NCBI GenBank assembly: GCA_003159675.1
Contig: PLQC01000090.1
Coordinates: 1 to 32,410 of the forward strand
Direction of reading: 5' to 3'
Length of the DNA stretch: 32,410 bases
From: Limisphaerales bacterium
GTDB taxonomy: Bacteria > Verrucomicrobiota > Verrucomicrobiia > Limisphaerales > BOG-1460
In this document: positions 9,009-18,431 of the stretch, piece by piece
Numbering within the stretch: the stretch's first letter is position 1
Layout: every line of letters starts with the position of its first letter
The notes under the pieces: generated by a model
The model's database searches: none
The model's input: only the letters and a program-made list of their open reading frames with translations
What the model was told of the DNA's origin: nothing
Program-made: the position numbers and the translations under genes

Positions 9009-10109
9009 CTATTTCACTTGTGGTCTCGCATCAGCAACGCCGGGCTTGGTGGTTACTGCCGAGTTGTTGCGGTGACTCCGGTGGCTGAACCACCAGAAGA
9101 GAAGAAAGAAAACCGCGATCTGGATGACAACGAGAGCGGCAATCTTCGGCAGCAACGGGACCCGCGCCTTCCAGAGCTGGGGAGGCCGCAGTCTCTTGAA
9201 TCGCTCTGTGAACGGAACCTCATTGTAGTCGTTCAATTCCGCCTTCATGCAGGCGGCCGATGCGAAACGCTTCGCCGGGTTGCGTTCAAGAGCGTGCAAA
9301 ATAATCTCCTCAATTTCCGGAGATAACTGAGGGTTCCGCTTGCGGGGCGCTTCGGGATCGCCAGTGAGGCGGGCATTCATGATGACGTAGGGATTGTCGC
9401 CGTCGTAGGGAGGAGAGCCGGTGGTCATTTCGTACAGCATCGCTCCCAAGGCGTAAATGTCGGTCCGGGAATCACCGCGCTTTCCCTGGACCTGCTCGGG
9501 CGCAATGTAGTCCGGTGTGCCCATCGTGGACGAGAAGCCGCCAAACGTGAGACGTCGTGCATTCTCGGATTTGGCAATGCCAAAATCCATGATGCGAACA
9601 GTGCCATCCTTGCAGAGCATGATGTTCTCCGGCTTCAAGTCTCGATGAACCACTCCATTCCTGTGCAGGTAATCAAGCCCCGCGCAAATCTGGCTGACGA
9701 TGCGCACGGCTTCGCCTTCAGGCAACCGCGTCTTTTCGCGGAGCCGGGCAGCCAGGGTCCGGCCTTCGAGAAATTCCATCACGATATAGGGCCGGCTCTT
9801 GTCCGCAGCAGGCAGCATTTTCAAAATATCCGGATGGTCCAGCGTAAGCCCGATGTTCTCTTCGCGTTGAAAGCGGCAAAAGAAGCCCGGATCGCTTTCG
9901 AACTGCATCAATGGGACTTTCAAAGCTACGGATCGTCCCGTGTGACGATCCAAGGCCTCGTAGATCCACGCCATTCCACCCCGGCTAATGACATCCAAAA
10001 TCTTGAATCGATCATCCAACACCTGGCCAACCTCAAGCTCGTTCGACGTGGGAAAAGAGGCAGGAAGGTTTGATGATGCCCGGCTGTTTTCGAAACCGAA
10101 TGCATGCAT
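9009..10109 (-). CDS. Membrane-anchored eukaryotic-like Ser/Thr protein kinase
   Basis: Hanks-type kinase with all key elements: Gly-rich loop SRGGMAWIYEA, VALKV (catalytic Lys), HRDLKPEN catalytic loop, DFG in IMDFGIAKS, and APEQ at the end of the activation segment. The kinase domain comes first (about residues 34-295 from this start). A C-terminal hydrophobic segment (IAALVVIQIAVFFLLFWWF) then anchors it, with a short outside tail and no PASTA or other sensor domain. I prefer the ATG at 10109 because AAGGA lies 8 bp upstream; the track start at 10202 has no ribosome site. It is followed at once by the Usp gene and is divergent from the KdpE-like regulator. Substrates are unknown. Confidence 0.9.
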   Translation of the reverse strand: MHAFGFENSRASSNLPASFPTSNELEVGQVLDDRFKILDVISRGGMAWIYEALDRHTGRSVALKVPLMQFESDPGFFCRFQREENIGLTLDHPDILKMLPAADKSRPYIVMEFLEGRTLAARLREKTRLPEGEAVRIVSQICAGLDYLHRNGVVHRDLKPENIMLCKDGTVRIMDFGIAKSENARRLTFGGFSSTMGTPDYIAPEQVQGKRGDSRTDIYALGAMLYEMTTGSPPYDGDNPYVIMNARLTGDPEAPRKRNPQLSPEIEEIILHALERNPAKRFASAACMKAELNDYNEVPFTERFKRLRPPQLWKARVPLLPKIAALVVIQIAVFFLLFWWFSHRSHRNNSAVTTKPGVADARPQVK

Positions 10110-10449
10110 AGCTGATCCTTCGTGAAACCGAGATCGCTGCGTTAAAGGAGCAGTAACCGTCACCCGCCTGTCCACGCTGCAAATGCTCATCGAGTTTTTC
10201 ATGGATGCACTATTTCACGCGGGTCGATTCCGGGGTAATTAAAAGGTGACCGAAGGACGTAAAAATAATGTGAAGAGCCGGCGATCTGGTTGATCTCACC
10301 TTTTTGTCGTTTCAACCTTTATGATATTTTTATGGGATTTGGCTTTCATTTGATTACCCGGCCGGAGCCGGGCGAGGTGATACTGGTCACGTGAAAGAAA
10401 TTCCATCCGCTCCAGCCTTTGCTGTGGCAAGAACGATTCAGTCGGAAAT

Positions 10450-10566
10450 GGGGAGCGCGACCGTCCCGGTTGCGGCAGCCGGCGTCTCGCCGACTTCATC
10501 TTCCCTGCCCGCTTCAACTTTTTCAGCCAGAGGCCGAAAACTGCAGGCGAGACGCCCGCGCTCCCC
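10450..10566. repeat. Composite palindromic repeat (dispersed-repeat type)
   Basis: Two nested inverted repeats frame this 117-bp segment. Outer arms are GGGGAGCGC (10450-10458) and GCGCTCCCC (10558-10566); inner arms are GGCGTCTCGCC (10481-10491) and GGCGAGACGCC (10546-10556). In translation it gives peptides such as GSAGVSPA and GETPA, which I associate with dispersed palindromic repeats in Verrucomicrobiota and Planctomycetes. It sits between the divergent kinase and regulator genes, so it explains most of the 10110-10617 gap; the rest shows no gene. The arms are seen; the repeat-family assignment is from memory. Confidence 0.65.
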
Positions 10567-10617
10567 AAAATCAACCGAATCGTCACGGCTTGGCCCGCTG
10601 GCGATGACGGGGCTTGA

Positions 10618-11710
<1,093 letters not shown>

Positions 11711-11711
11711 A

Positions 11712-11742
11712 ACCGCCTCACCCGGCAATGCCACGAGGCGGT
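11712..11742 (+). terminator. Hairpin after the PII gene
   Basis: ACCGCCTC (11712-11719) pairs perfectly with GAGGCGGT (11735-11742) around a 15-nt loop, starting 1 bp after the PII stop. There is no following T-run, so it may terminate weakly or act as an RNA-stability hairpin. It suggests that regulator-PII and kdpA1B1C1 are separate transcripts. Confidence 0.5.
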
Positions 11743-12090
11743 CTCTCGACCACGTCGGTCTGGGCGAGTCGGGACGTTTGGATAATGGAAGAAGCAGGAT
11801 CAGTCATCTGGCGCAGTGCCGAGCTGCGTTGCTTGCGGAGAGCAGCCCCTGTCAGGCAACGCAACTTGATAGAATTTTAATGCTTCCCTCGCTTCTTTGA
11901 GTTTCTTTCGTGCCACATTGTTGAGGTTTAATCATCGTGGTAATTGCACGTCTTGGCTTTTCTTCGGCATCTCCCTGGACCGGACAGAAAAATCCTCTGT
12001 GACATAACCGTTTGCGATTTTCCAAACGCGCCGGGCACGATCCCTGCATAAGCCTCACCGCAATCAAACTGACATTGAGCGAATTGAGTT
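11743..12090 (+). promoter_or_regulatory. kdpA1 leader region with one hairpin
   Basis: This gap upstream of kdpA1 has no convincing gene, and no kdpF was found in it. A hairpin is visible: TGCGTTGC (11825-11832) against GCAACGCA (11856-11863), followed by an AT-rich stretch. It did not match the c-di-AMP (ydaO) riboswitch elements I can recall. It probably contains the kdpA1 promoter, but I cannot place -35/-10 boxes with confidence. Confidence 0.35.
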
Positions 12091-13989
12091 ATGACAACAA
12101 TCGAGATTATCCAGATCGTACTCTTCTTTGGGTTGGGCATCGCACTGACGCCGCCGGTGGGTCGTTTCATGGCGAAGGTGTACAAAGGTGAGAAAACCAT
12201 TCTTCATCCGATTTTCCATCCAATCGAGAATGTCATCTACCGGCTGACGGGGATCGATCCGAACGAGGAGATGACCTGGTTGACGTACTTCTGGGCCGTG
12301 CTGCTGTTCGCCACGGTCGGCTTCGCGGCAGACTTGGCGATCTTCATGACCCAGCAATGGCTGCCGCTGAATCCGCAAAAACTGCCCAACTGCTCCTGGC
12401 ATCTGGCATTCATGCAGGCCTGGAGCTTCACGTGCAATGCGGACTGGCAGTCCTACGCGGGCGAGACGACCATGAGTTACTTTTCGCAGATCTTCGCCAT
12501 CATGGTGCACCAGTTTCTGAGTGGCGCGTCGGGGCTTGCGGTCCTGGTGGCTGTGGGGCGGGCCTTGAAGCGGGCTTCGGTCAAGACTGTCGGCAATTTC
12601 TGGGTCGATCTGACCCGGGGCCTCCTTTATTTCGTGCTACCGATTTCCGTGCTTTGGGCCATTCCATTGGCCTGGCAAGGCGTACCGCAGACCTGGAAGC
12701 CCTACCCCACCGCCAGCCTCATGGAGCCGTACACCACGCAGGTGCAAAAAACGGATGACAAAGGCAACAACGTGACCACCAACATCCAGTTGGTGCTGCA
12801 AGCCCCGAAGCTGGATGCCAAAGGCCAACCCATGATGGCCAACGGCGCTGCGGTGATGATCGATGTGCCGCAGGTGGACTCCAAAGGCCTGCCCATCATG
12901 ACCAATGTGCCGGTCATGGTGGATGCCAAGGTCGATACTCAACCCATCCCGATCGGACCCGTGGCGTCGCTTGAATCGATCAAGCAACTCTTCACCAACG
13001 GCGGCGGCTGGTACAACGTAAACAGCGCGCATCCGTATGAGAATCCCACTCCGCTGACCAATTTCCTGGAATTGCTGGCGATCATTGTCGTGCCGATGGC
13101 GCAGGTCTATATGTTCGGGCTGCTGGTCGGGAACAAGAAGCACGCCTGGTGTTTGTTCAACGTGATGCTCGCCCTGTTTGTGCTTTCATTCATCGTGGCC
13201 TGGTACTACGAGTCGCGGCCCAATCCGGTGATGGCCGGCGCGATGCCGAACATGGAAGGCAAGGAACAGCGGATTGGGGTGATGAACAGCGTATTGTGGG
13301 GCACTTCCTGCACCGCGATCGACAACGGCTCGGTCAATTCGATGCATGACAGTTGGATGCCGCTGGCCGGAATGATGCCAATGTGGAACATCATGATCGG
13401 CGAAATGCTCTTCGGCGGCATCGGCTGCGGCATGTATTGCATGTTGTTCCACGTGATCATCACGGTGTTCATTGCCGGGCTGATGATTGGACGAACGCCG
13501 GAATATCTGGGCAAGAAACTTGACGCGTGGGTGGCCACCTGGGCTGTGATCGGCGTTCTCGTTCCAAACGCAGCGTGTCTCCTTCCGACGGCCCTGGCCG
13601 TCGAGGTGCCGCAGGGCCTGTCCAGTATGAATAACGGCGGCCCGCACGGATTAAGCGAAGTACTTTACTGCTTCGCTGAGGCGGCCAACAACAACGGCAG
13701 CGCCTTCGCCGGGCTGAACGCCAACACGCCCTTCTACAACATCGGCGCCGGGATTGTCATCTGGATCGGACGATTCATCCCCATCATATCCATATTGGCG
13801 ATTGTGGGCAGACTGGCTTCCAAGAAAACCGTCGAAGCCTCCGCGGGCACGCTCCCCACTCACGGCCTGACGTTTGGCCTCACGTTGACGGGTGTCATCT
13901 GCGTCGTCGCGGCGCTGACGTTTTTCCCGGCACTCTGCCTGGGACCGATCGTCGAGCATGGATTGATGCTGGCGGGTCGAGCGTTCTAA
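12091..13989 (+). CDS. kdpA: KdpA, potassium-transporting ATPase channel-like subunit (atypical, first copy)
   Basis: 632 residues, versus about 557 in E. coli. KdpA is the SKT-type K+-selective subunit that passes ions to KdpB. The fold is intact (GLGIALTPPVGRFMAKV start, [15 protein letters not shown] near the end). Two pore segments differ from the canonical ones: SFTCNADWQ instead of SFVTNTNWQ (about 112-120), and TAIDNGSVN instead of DASCGAVN (about 408-416). The second pore loop reads TNGGGWYNVNSAHPYENPT. Residues about 214-286 are an extra insert of three 21-22-residue repeats of the type PKLDxKGQPxMTN, absent from E. coli KdpA and shared with the second copy. The start codon has only a weak ribosome site. 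Ion selectivity may differ from classic Kdp. Confidence 0.92.
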   Translation: MTTIEIIQIVLFFGLGIALTPPVGRFMAKVYKGEKTILHPIFHPIENVIYRLTGIDPNEEMTWLTYFWAVLLFATVGFAADLAIFMTQQWLPLNPQKLPNCSWHLAFMQAWSFTCNADWQSYAGETTMSYFSQIFAIMVHQFLSGASGLAVLVAVGRALKRASVKTVGNFWVDLTRGLLYFVLPISVLWAIPLAWQGVPQTWKPYPTASLMEPYTTQVQKTDDKGNNVTTNIQLVLQAPKLDAKGQPMMANGAAVMIDVPQVDSKGLPIMTNVPVMVDAKVDTQPIPIGPVASLESIKQLFTNGGGWYNVNSAHPYENPTPLTNFLELLAIIVVPMAQVYMFGLLVGNKKHAWCLFNVMLALFVLSFIVAWYYESRPNPVMAGAMPNMEGKEQRIGVMNSVLWGTSCTAIDNGSVNSMHDSWMPLAGMMPMWNIMIGEMLFGGIGCGMYCMLFHVIITVFIAGLMIGRTPEYLGKKLDAWVATWAVIGVLVPNAACLLPTALAVEVPQGLSSMNNGGPHGLSEVLYCFAEAANNNGSAFAGLNANTPFYNIGAGIVIWIGRFIPIISILAIVGRLASKKTVEASAGTLPTHGLTFGLTLTGVICVVAALTFFPALCLGPIVEHGLMLAGRAF

Positions 13990-14019
13990 ATCATCCCAAC
14001 AACTTTCAACAAAATTCAT

Positions 14020-16197
14020 ATGAGCACAAAAATCGAATTCAAGTATTCGGAGCTGTTCCGTCAGGCGGTGATTGACGCGTTCAAGAAGCTGCATCCGCGC
14101 GACGAAATCAAGAACCTGGTGATGTTCGTTGTGTGGCTTGGCTCCATCTGGACGACAATCATTCTTTTCCTGCCAGGCCAGTTGAACCTGTTCAATATAC
14201 AGATTTGCTTCTGGCTGTGGTTCACCTGCCTCTTTGCCAATTTCGCCGAAGCAATGGCCGAAGGCCGGGGCAAAGCGCATGCCGATGCACTCAAGAAAAT
14301 GCGCACGAAGACCATGGCACGCGCGATTGTGGATGACAAAGAGGTTCAGATCGCCAGCTCGGATCTGAAAGTGGGCGACTACTTTGTATGCGAAGCCGGG
14401 GAGTTGATTCCCGCCGACGGTGAAATCGAGGAGGGCATTGCCACGGTGGATGAATCGGCGATTACGGGCGAGTCCGCGCCCGTGGTGCGTGAAAGCGGAG
14501 GGGATCGCAGCGCAGTAACCGGAGGCACCCGGGTGCTCAGTGATCGGATCGTGGTGCGGGTCACCGCCGAAGCCGGCCACTCCTTTCTCGACCGGATGAT
14601 TGAGATGATTGAAGGCGCGCGCCGCCAAAAAACGCCGAACGAGATCGCGCTGAACATCGTGTTGGTCAGCCTGACGGCGCTTTTCATCGTCGTGGTCTTT
14701 GTGCTGCCGCCTTACGCCCATTACAACGAAAACCAGGCTGGTCAGAAGGGAGTGGTGTTGACTTCCATTCCCGTGCTGCTGTCGCTGATTGTTTGTTTGA
14801 TCCCGACGACTATCGGCGGCCTTTTGAGCGCGATCGGCATCGCCGGCATCGACCGTTTGATGCGCCGCAACGTCCTGGCGACGAGCGGTCGGGCGGTCGA
14901 GGCTGCGGGCGACGTGGACGTACTGCTGCTCGACAAGACCGGGACGATCACACTCGGCAACCGTCAAGCGACGGAATTCATTCCTGCTCCGGGCGTCAAA
15001 GTGGAAGAACTTGCGGAAGCCGCACAACTCGCTTCTCTGGCCGATGAAACGCCTGAGGGCCGCTCCATCGCCGTGCTGGCGAAAGAAAAATATGGTCTGC
15101 GGGGCCAGGAAGTGGCCGAACGATTCGCGACCTTCGTGCCATTCACGGCGCAAACACGAATGAGCGGCGTGGACCTTTACGCGGAGCCACAACCCCAGCC
15201 GGACGTGAAGAAGAACGAGATGGCCATCACCGGCCGCTCGAAAGCTGCTTCTGCACCACCGTCGTTGGCAATCGAGCCCACTGGTCATCCGATCCGTTGC
15301 ATTCGCAAAGGCGCAGCCGAAGCCATGGCAAAACTTGTGAAAGAGAAGGGCGGACAGGTGGACCAAAGCATGATGAACAAGGTGGACGAGATTTCACGAC
15401 AAGGAGGCACCCCGTTGCTGGTGGCCGATGGCGGCCGGCCGCTCGGCATCATCCACCTCAAAGACATCGTCAAAGGCGGCATTAAAGAGCGCTTCGCGCA
15501 ACTCCGCAAGATGGGCATCAGCACGGTGATGATCACCGGTGACAACAAACTGACCGCGGCCGCGATTGCCGCCGAGGCCGGTGTGGACGATTACATTGCG
15601 CAGGCGAAGCCGGAGGACAAGCTGGCCCGCATCCGCAAGGAACAGGAAGGCGGCAAACTGATCGCGATGATTGGCGACGGCACCAACGACGCACCGGCGC
15701 TGGCGCAGGCCGATGTGGGCGTGGCGATGAACACCGGCACCCAAGCCGCGCGCGAAGCCGGCAACATGGTGGACCTGGACAGCAACCCGACCAAGCTCAT
15801 CGAGGTGGTGGAAATCGGCAAGCAATTGCTGATGACGCGCGGCGCGCTGACCACGTTCAGCATCGCCAACGATGTTTCGAAGTATTTTGCCATCCTGCCG
15901 GCGATGTTTGGATTGCTCTACGCGGCAAGCGCCGGGGGTCGCGGCCCGCTCGACAAGCTGAACATCATGTATCTGCACTCGCCGCAGAGCGCCATCCTGG
16001 CGGCGGTCATTTTCAACGCCTTGATCATCGTGGCGCTGATTCCCCTTGCGTTGAAAGGTGTGAAATACCGTCCTCTTGGCGCCGCCGTGATTTTGCGCAA
16101 CAACATGCTGATTTATGGCATTGGCGGCATCATCGTGCCGTTCATATTCATCAAATTGATCGATATGCTCCTGGTGTTGGTCCACCTGGCACCTTGA
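14020..16197 (+). CDS. kdpB: KdpB, P-type ATPase subunit (first copy)
   Basis: 725 residues; catalytic subunit that couples ATP hydrolysis to K+ uptake. All P-type elements are present: TGES at about 149-152 (the Ser is the inhibitory phosphorylation site in E. coli), phosphorylated Asp305 in DKTGTIT, MITGDNK, and [19 protein letters not shown]. The transmembrane [13 protein letters not shown] retains the Asp and Lys that drive coupling. An insert of about 40 residues, low-complexity and Pro/Ala/Lys-rich, follows [13 protein letters not shown] (about 388-426, in the nucleotide-binding domain) and is absent from the second KdpB. It lies 30 bp after kdpA1, with no obvious Shine-Dalgarno before its ATG. 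Confidence 0.96.
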   Translation: MSTKIEFKYSELFRQAVIDAFKKLHPRDEIKNLVMFVVWLGSIWTTIILFLPGQLNLFNIQICFWLWFTCLFANFAEAMAEGRGKAHADALKKMRTKTMARAIVDDKEVQIASSDLKVGDYFVCEAGELIPADGEIEEGIATVDESAITGESAPVVRESGGDRSAVTGGTRVLSDRIVVRVTAEAGHSFLDRMIEMIEGARRQKTPNEIALNIVLVSLTALFIVVVFVLPPYAHYNENQAGQKGVVLTSIPVLLSLIVCLIPTTIGGLLSAIGIAGIDRLMRRNVLATSGRAVEAAGDVDVLLLDKTGTITLGNRQATEFIPAPGVKVEELAEAAQLASLADETPEGRSIAVLAKEKYGLRGQEVAERFATFVPFTAQTRMSGVDLYAEPQPQPDVKKNEMAITGRSKAASAPPSLAIEPTGHPIRCIRKGAAEAMAKLVKEKGGQVDQSMMNKVDEISRQGGTPLLVADGGRPLGIIHLKDIVKGGIKERFAQLRKMGISTVMITGDNKLTAAAIAAEAGVDDYIAQAKPEDKLARIRKEQEGGKLIAMIGDGTNDAPALAQADVGVAMNTGTQAAREAGNMVDLDSNPTKLIEVVEIGKQLLMTRGALTTFSIANDVSKYFAILPAMFGLLYAASAGGRGPLDKLNIMYLHSPQSAILAAVIFNALIIVALIPLALKGVKYRPLGAAVILRNNMLIYGIGGIIVPFIFIKLIDMLLVLVHLAP

Positions 16198-16233
16198 TCC
16201 GCCGATGCCCTTAAACTCAAACGAGGAAATACT

Positions 16234-16857
16234 ATGATAAAACTTATTATCCAATCCGTAAGGCAGACGATTTTGTGGAGTATCGTGGCCGGAGTAATAT
16301 ACCCGGTCATCATTACTGTCATCGCGCAAGTGGCGTTTCACGATCAGGCGAATGGAAGCCTGGTCCAGCGGGACGGCAAAATCATCGGTTCTGCGTTCCT
16401 GGCGCAGCAGTTCCAAGGCACCAATTACTTCTGGCCGCGACCGTCGGCATGTGGTTACGGCACGGGGCCATCGGGCATCGTGGCGTCAAGTGGCAGCAAC
16501 CTGGGACCCACCAGCGCGCCCTTGCACACGAATGTCATAAACAACATCTCTGCCTTCATCAGCGGGAACAACCTGCCCACCAACACGCCCGTGCCGGCCG
16601 ACATGATCTATGCCTCGGCCAGTGGCCTTGATCCGCATATCAGCCCCGAAGCCGCGCGTCTTCAGATCGCTCGCGTGGCCGCCTCGCGCGGCATGAGCGA
16701 GGACAAAGTCAAGGCGCTGGTGGATCAATTCACCGAGCCGCCGCAGTGGGGCTTTCTCGGCCAGGCGCGAGTGAATGTGTTGCTGTTGAACGTGGCCCTC
16801 GACCAGGCCCAGGCCGAAGCGAAGAAAGCCGAAACCGGCGCACCATCGAAAGGTTGA
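16234..16857 (+). CDS. kdpC: KdpC subunit (first copy)
   Basis: 207 residues. One N-terminal membrane helix (TILWSIVAGVIYPVIITVIAQVAF) and the family motifs ANGSLV, FWPRPSACGYGTGPSG, SGSNLGPTS, VPADMIYASASGLDPHISPEAA and FLGQARVNVLLLNVALD. KdpC assembles with KdpAB and stabilises nucleotide binding. The Shine-Dalgarno GAGGAAAT is clear. The C-terminus carries a short Ala/Glu/Lys extension (AQAEAKKAETG). It completes the kdpABC operon, and the second regulator starts 65 bp later. Confidence 0.95.
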   Translation: MIKLIIQSVRQTILWSIVAGVIYPVIITVIAQVAFHDQANGSLVQRDGKIIGSAFLAQQFQGTNYFWPRPSACGYGTGPSGIVASSGSNLGPTSAPLHTNVINNISAFISGNNLPTNTPVPADMIYASASGLDPHISPEAARLQIARVAASRGMSEDKVKALVDQFTEPPQWGFLGQARVNVLLLNVALDQAQAEAKKAETGAPSKG

Positions 16858-16922
16858 TGATGCGCGTGTAAACCGCCAGGGAGTCAGGCTGCCTTGGCCA
16901 TCTACAGTCCCTGCGTCATGCC

Positions 16923-17690
16923 GTGAAGCCGAATCCCATCGCGTTGCTCATTGACGATGATAAGGCGAACCGGCGCCTGTTGCGGATGCTGCTGGAATCG
17001 CAACATTATCGCCTGTTTGAATCGGAGAACGGCCATCTGGGTCTGGCTGCCGCGAGAGCGTGTCAGCCGGACGTGATCATTCTCGAGTTGGCGTTGCCGG
17101 ACATGGGCGGCATGACGGTGCTGAAGCGGTTGCGCCAATCAGGCCAAACTCCGGTGCTGGTGCTCTCCGTCTGCAATCGCGAGGCGGACACCGTCGCGGC
17201 GCTCGATGGGGGCGCGAACGATTATATGACAAAACCGTTCAGCGAAGCGGAATTGCTCGCCCGCCTTCGAGTCCTCCGACGTTGCATTCCCAGTGAATTC
17301 GAGGAGCCGGTGCTGATCGAGGGAGACCTCAAGGTGGATTTGATCAAACACCTGGTTGTCTTGAGCGGTCGCAGAATTGATCTCACACCCACCGAAGAGG
17401 CGCTGTTTCACGCGCTCGTCGCCTATGCGGGCAAGGTGGTCACCGGCAAACACCTGCTTCGTTCGGTCTGGGGTGCGGAAGGAGAGAATCAAGGGCAATA
17501 CTTGCGTGTCTTCATCTCCAACCTCAGAAAAAAGCTGGAAGGGACCCACGGAAGAGTTGTCATCGAAACCACTGGCAGTCTCGGTTATCGGCTCCTGTTA
17601 CGGAGCGGCGGTCGAATAGACGGAGATGTTGAATTTCCGTCCGAAACGATTGAACTCCAAAACGGTGAATGTCGAACCGCCCGAGAATGA
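16923..17690 (+). CDS. KdpE-like response regulator lacking the phosphoacceptor Asp (second copy)
   Basis: 255 residues starting at GTG. It is paralogous to the regulator at 10618, with the same MKPNPIALLID start. The receiver keeps the acidic residues D11-D13 and the Lys in NDYMTKPF, but the phosphorylation site reads DVIILELALPD: residue 55 is Glu (codon GAG) instead of Asp. Glu can mimic the phosphorylated state, so this may be a constitutive or otherwise kinase-independent regulator. The winged helix is KdpE-like (LTPTEEALFHALVAYAGKVV, LLRSVWGAEGENQGQYLRVFISNLRKKLE, GYRLLL). It lies directly behind kdpC1, as kdpE often lies behind kdpD, but no kdpD is present. A weak CGGGC/GCCCG hairpin follows (17696-17711). 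Confidence 0.88.
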   Translation: MKPNPIALLIDDDKANRRLLRMLLESQHYRLFESENGHLGLAAARACQPDVIILELALPDMGGMTVLKRLRQSGQTPVLVLSVCNREADTVAALDGGANDYMTKPFSEAELLARLRVLRRCIPSEFEEPVLIEGDLKVDLIKHLVVLSGRRIDLTPTEEALFHALVAYAGKVVTGKHLLRSVWGAEGENQGQYLRVFISNLRKKLEGTHGRVVIETTGSLGYRLLLRSGGRIDGDVEFPSETIELQNGECRTARE

Positions 17691-17783
17691 ACAGGCGGGC
17701 GTAACAGCCCGTTGAAAAAGCAGGAGCTGACGTGAGGAGGCTCTGTTCAGCCATAATTTGTTCATGCGGTTTTTCGAACTGAA

Positions 17784-17826
17784 GCGGAGCTGAGCGGAGT
17801 TGAGGGTTGAATGTTGAGGGTTGAGA
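17784..17826. repeat. Short direct repeats upstream of the antitoxin gene
   Basis: Two tandem patterns sit side by side: GCGGAGCTGA/GCGGAGTTGA (10-bp period) and GTTGAGGGTTGA twice with a 14-bp period (17799-17824). They lie just ahead of the antitoxin start and could be an operator for autoregulation. Simple decay of a GA-rich spacer is equally possible. Confidence 0.35.
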
Positions 17827-17893
17827 GAGACGGAAGGTGAAAGGACGTGGATTCGCCATGAATCGGCAGACAGACGATGACAAATTCAGGCGT

Positions 17894-18115
17894 ATGAGCG
17901 CGATTGCCATGAAGGACGTTTTGGCCCTGAGCGTGGCCGAACGCATCCAACTGGTGGAAGACATCTGGGACTCGATTGCTGCATCGGGAGAGACACTGCC
18001 CGTTCCGGATGCCCTGCGAGAGGAGTTGGATCGGCGAGTTGAAGATCATCGGCTCCACCCGGATACCGGAACGGATTGGAATGACTTAAGGCGTCGTCTT
18101 GGCAAATCGAAATGA
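17894..18115 (+). CDS. RelB/ParD-like antitoxin (addiction module component family)
   Basis: From the ATG at 17894 the product is 73 residues, matching the addiction-module antitoxin family (TIGR02574 type). It has a conserved core ALSVAERIQLVEDIWDSIA and the tail LREELDRRVEDHRLHP...GTDWNDLRRRL, which wraps the toxin. Longer starts at 17837 (GTG, used by the ORF track) or 17858 (ATG) add a tail not typical of the family. Its stop overlaps the ATG of the toxin frame (ATGA), giving translational coupling. The antitoxin looks intact although its toxin is broken. Confidence 0.8.
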   Translation: MSAIAMKDVLALSVAERIQLVEDIWDSIAASGETLPVPDALREELDRRVEDHRLHPDTGTDWNDLRRRLGKSK

Positions 18116-18408
18116 CCCGGCGCGTCATCCTCAAGCCGGCGGCCGAGGCGGAGATGGAACAAGCGCATGCCTGGTACGAACAGCTTAAAGCCGGTTTGGG
18201 TCATGAGTTTCTATGATGCGTCGATGGCTGCATCGCTTCGCTACAGCGCAATCCCGAAGCGTATCCGGTGGCACATAAGCACGTTCGCATGGCGCTGGTG
18301 AGAAGGTTTCCCTACCTGGTTTTCTAAACGCCGGAAACGAATCAAATTACGGTGTTCTCTGTTTTTCACGCTGCCAGGGACCCGCAAATCTGGAAACGGC
18401 GGGTTTAG
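18112..18408 (+). pseudogene. ParE/RelE-family toxin inactivated by two in-frame stop codons
   Basis: One frame of 98 codons begins at the ATGA overlap with the antitoxin. It reads MTRRVILKPAAEAEMEQAHAWYEQLKAGLG, then a TGA at codon 35 (18214). It continues as SLQRNPEAYPVAHKHVRMALVRRFPYLVF, then a TAA at codon 72 (18325), then TPETNQITVFSVFHAARDPQIWKRRV to a TAG. The pieces together match a full-length ParE/RelE toxin (WYE..., NPxxYP, VRRxLVRRFPY, HxxRDPxxW). There is no frameshift, only two nonsense codons, the second where family members have Tyr after Phe. No active toxin is expected unless the stops are read through. Confidence 0.8.
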
Positions 18409-18431
18409 CCCGGAAGCGCTTGGATACGCAA

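Noticed and set aside
11743-12090. c-di-AMP or other K+-related riboswitch ahead of kdpA1
   Set aside because: Only a simple hairpin is visible; none of the conserved riboswitch blocks I know could be matched. A covariance search (Rfam ydaO and kdp-linked models) would decide.
13651-15366. 571-codon minus-strand ORF opposite kdpA1/kdpB1
   Set aside because: His/Arg/Gln-rich antisense translation without any motif; shadow of kdpA1B1.
16858-18431. A hidden kdpD sensor kinase between the operons
   Set aside because: No H-box, N-box or KdpD Usp-like region in any frame; the space is filled by the regulator and the TA pair.
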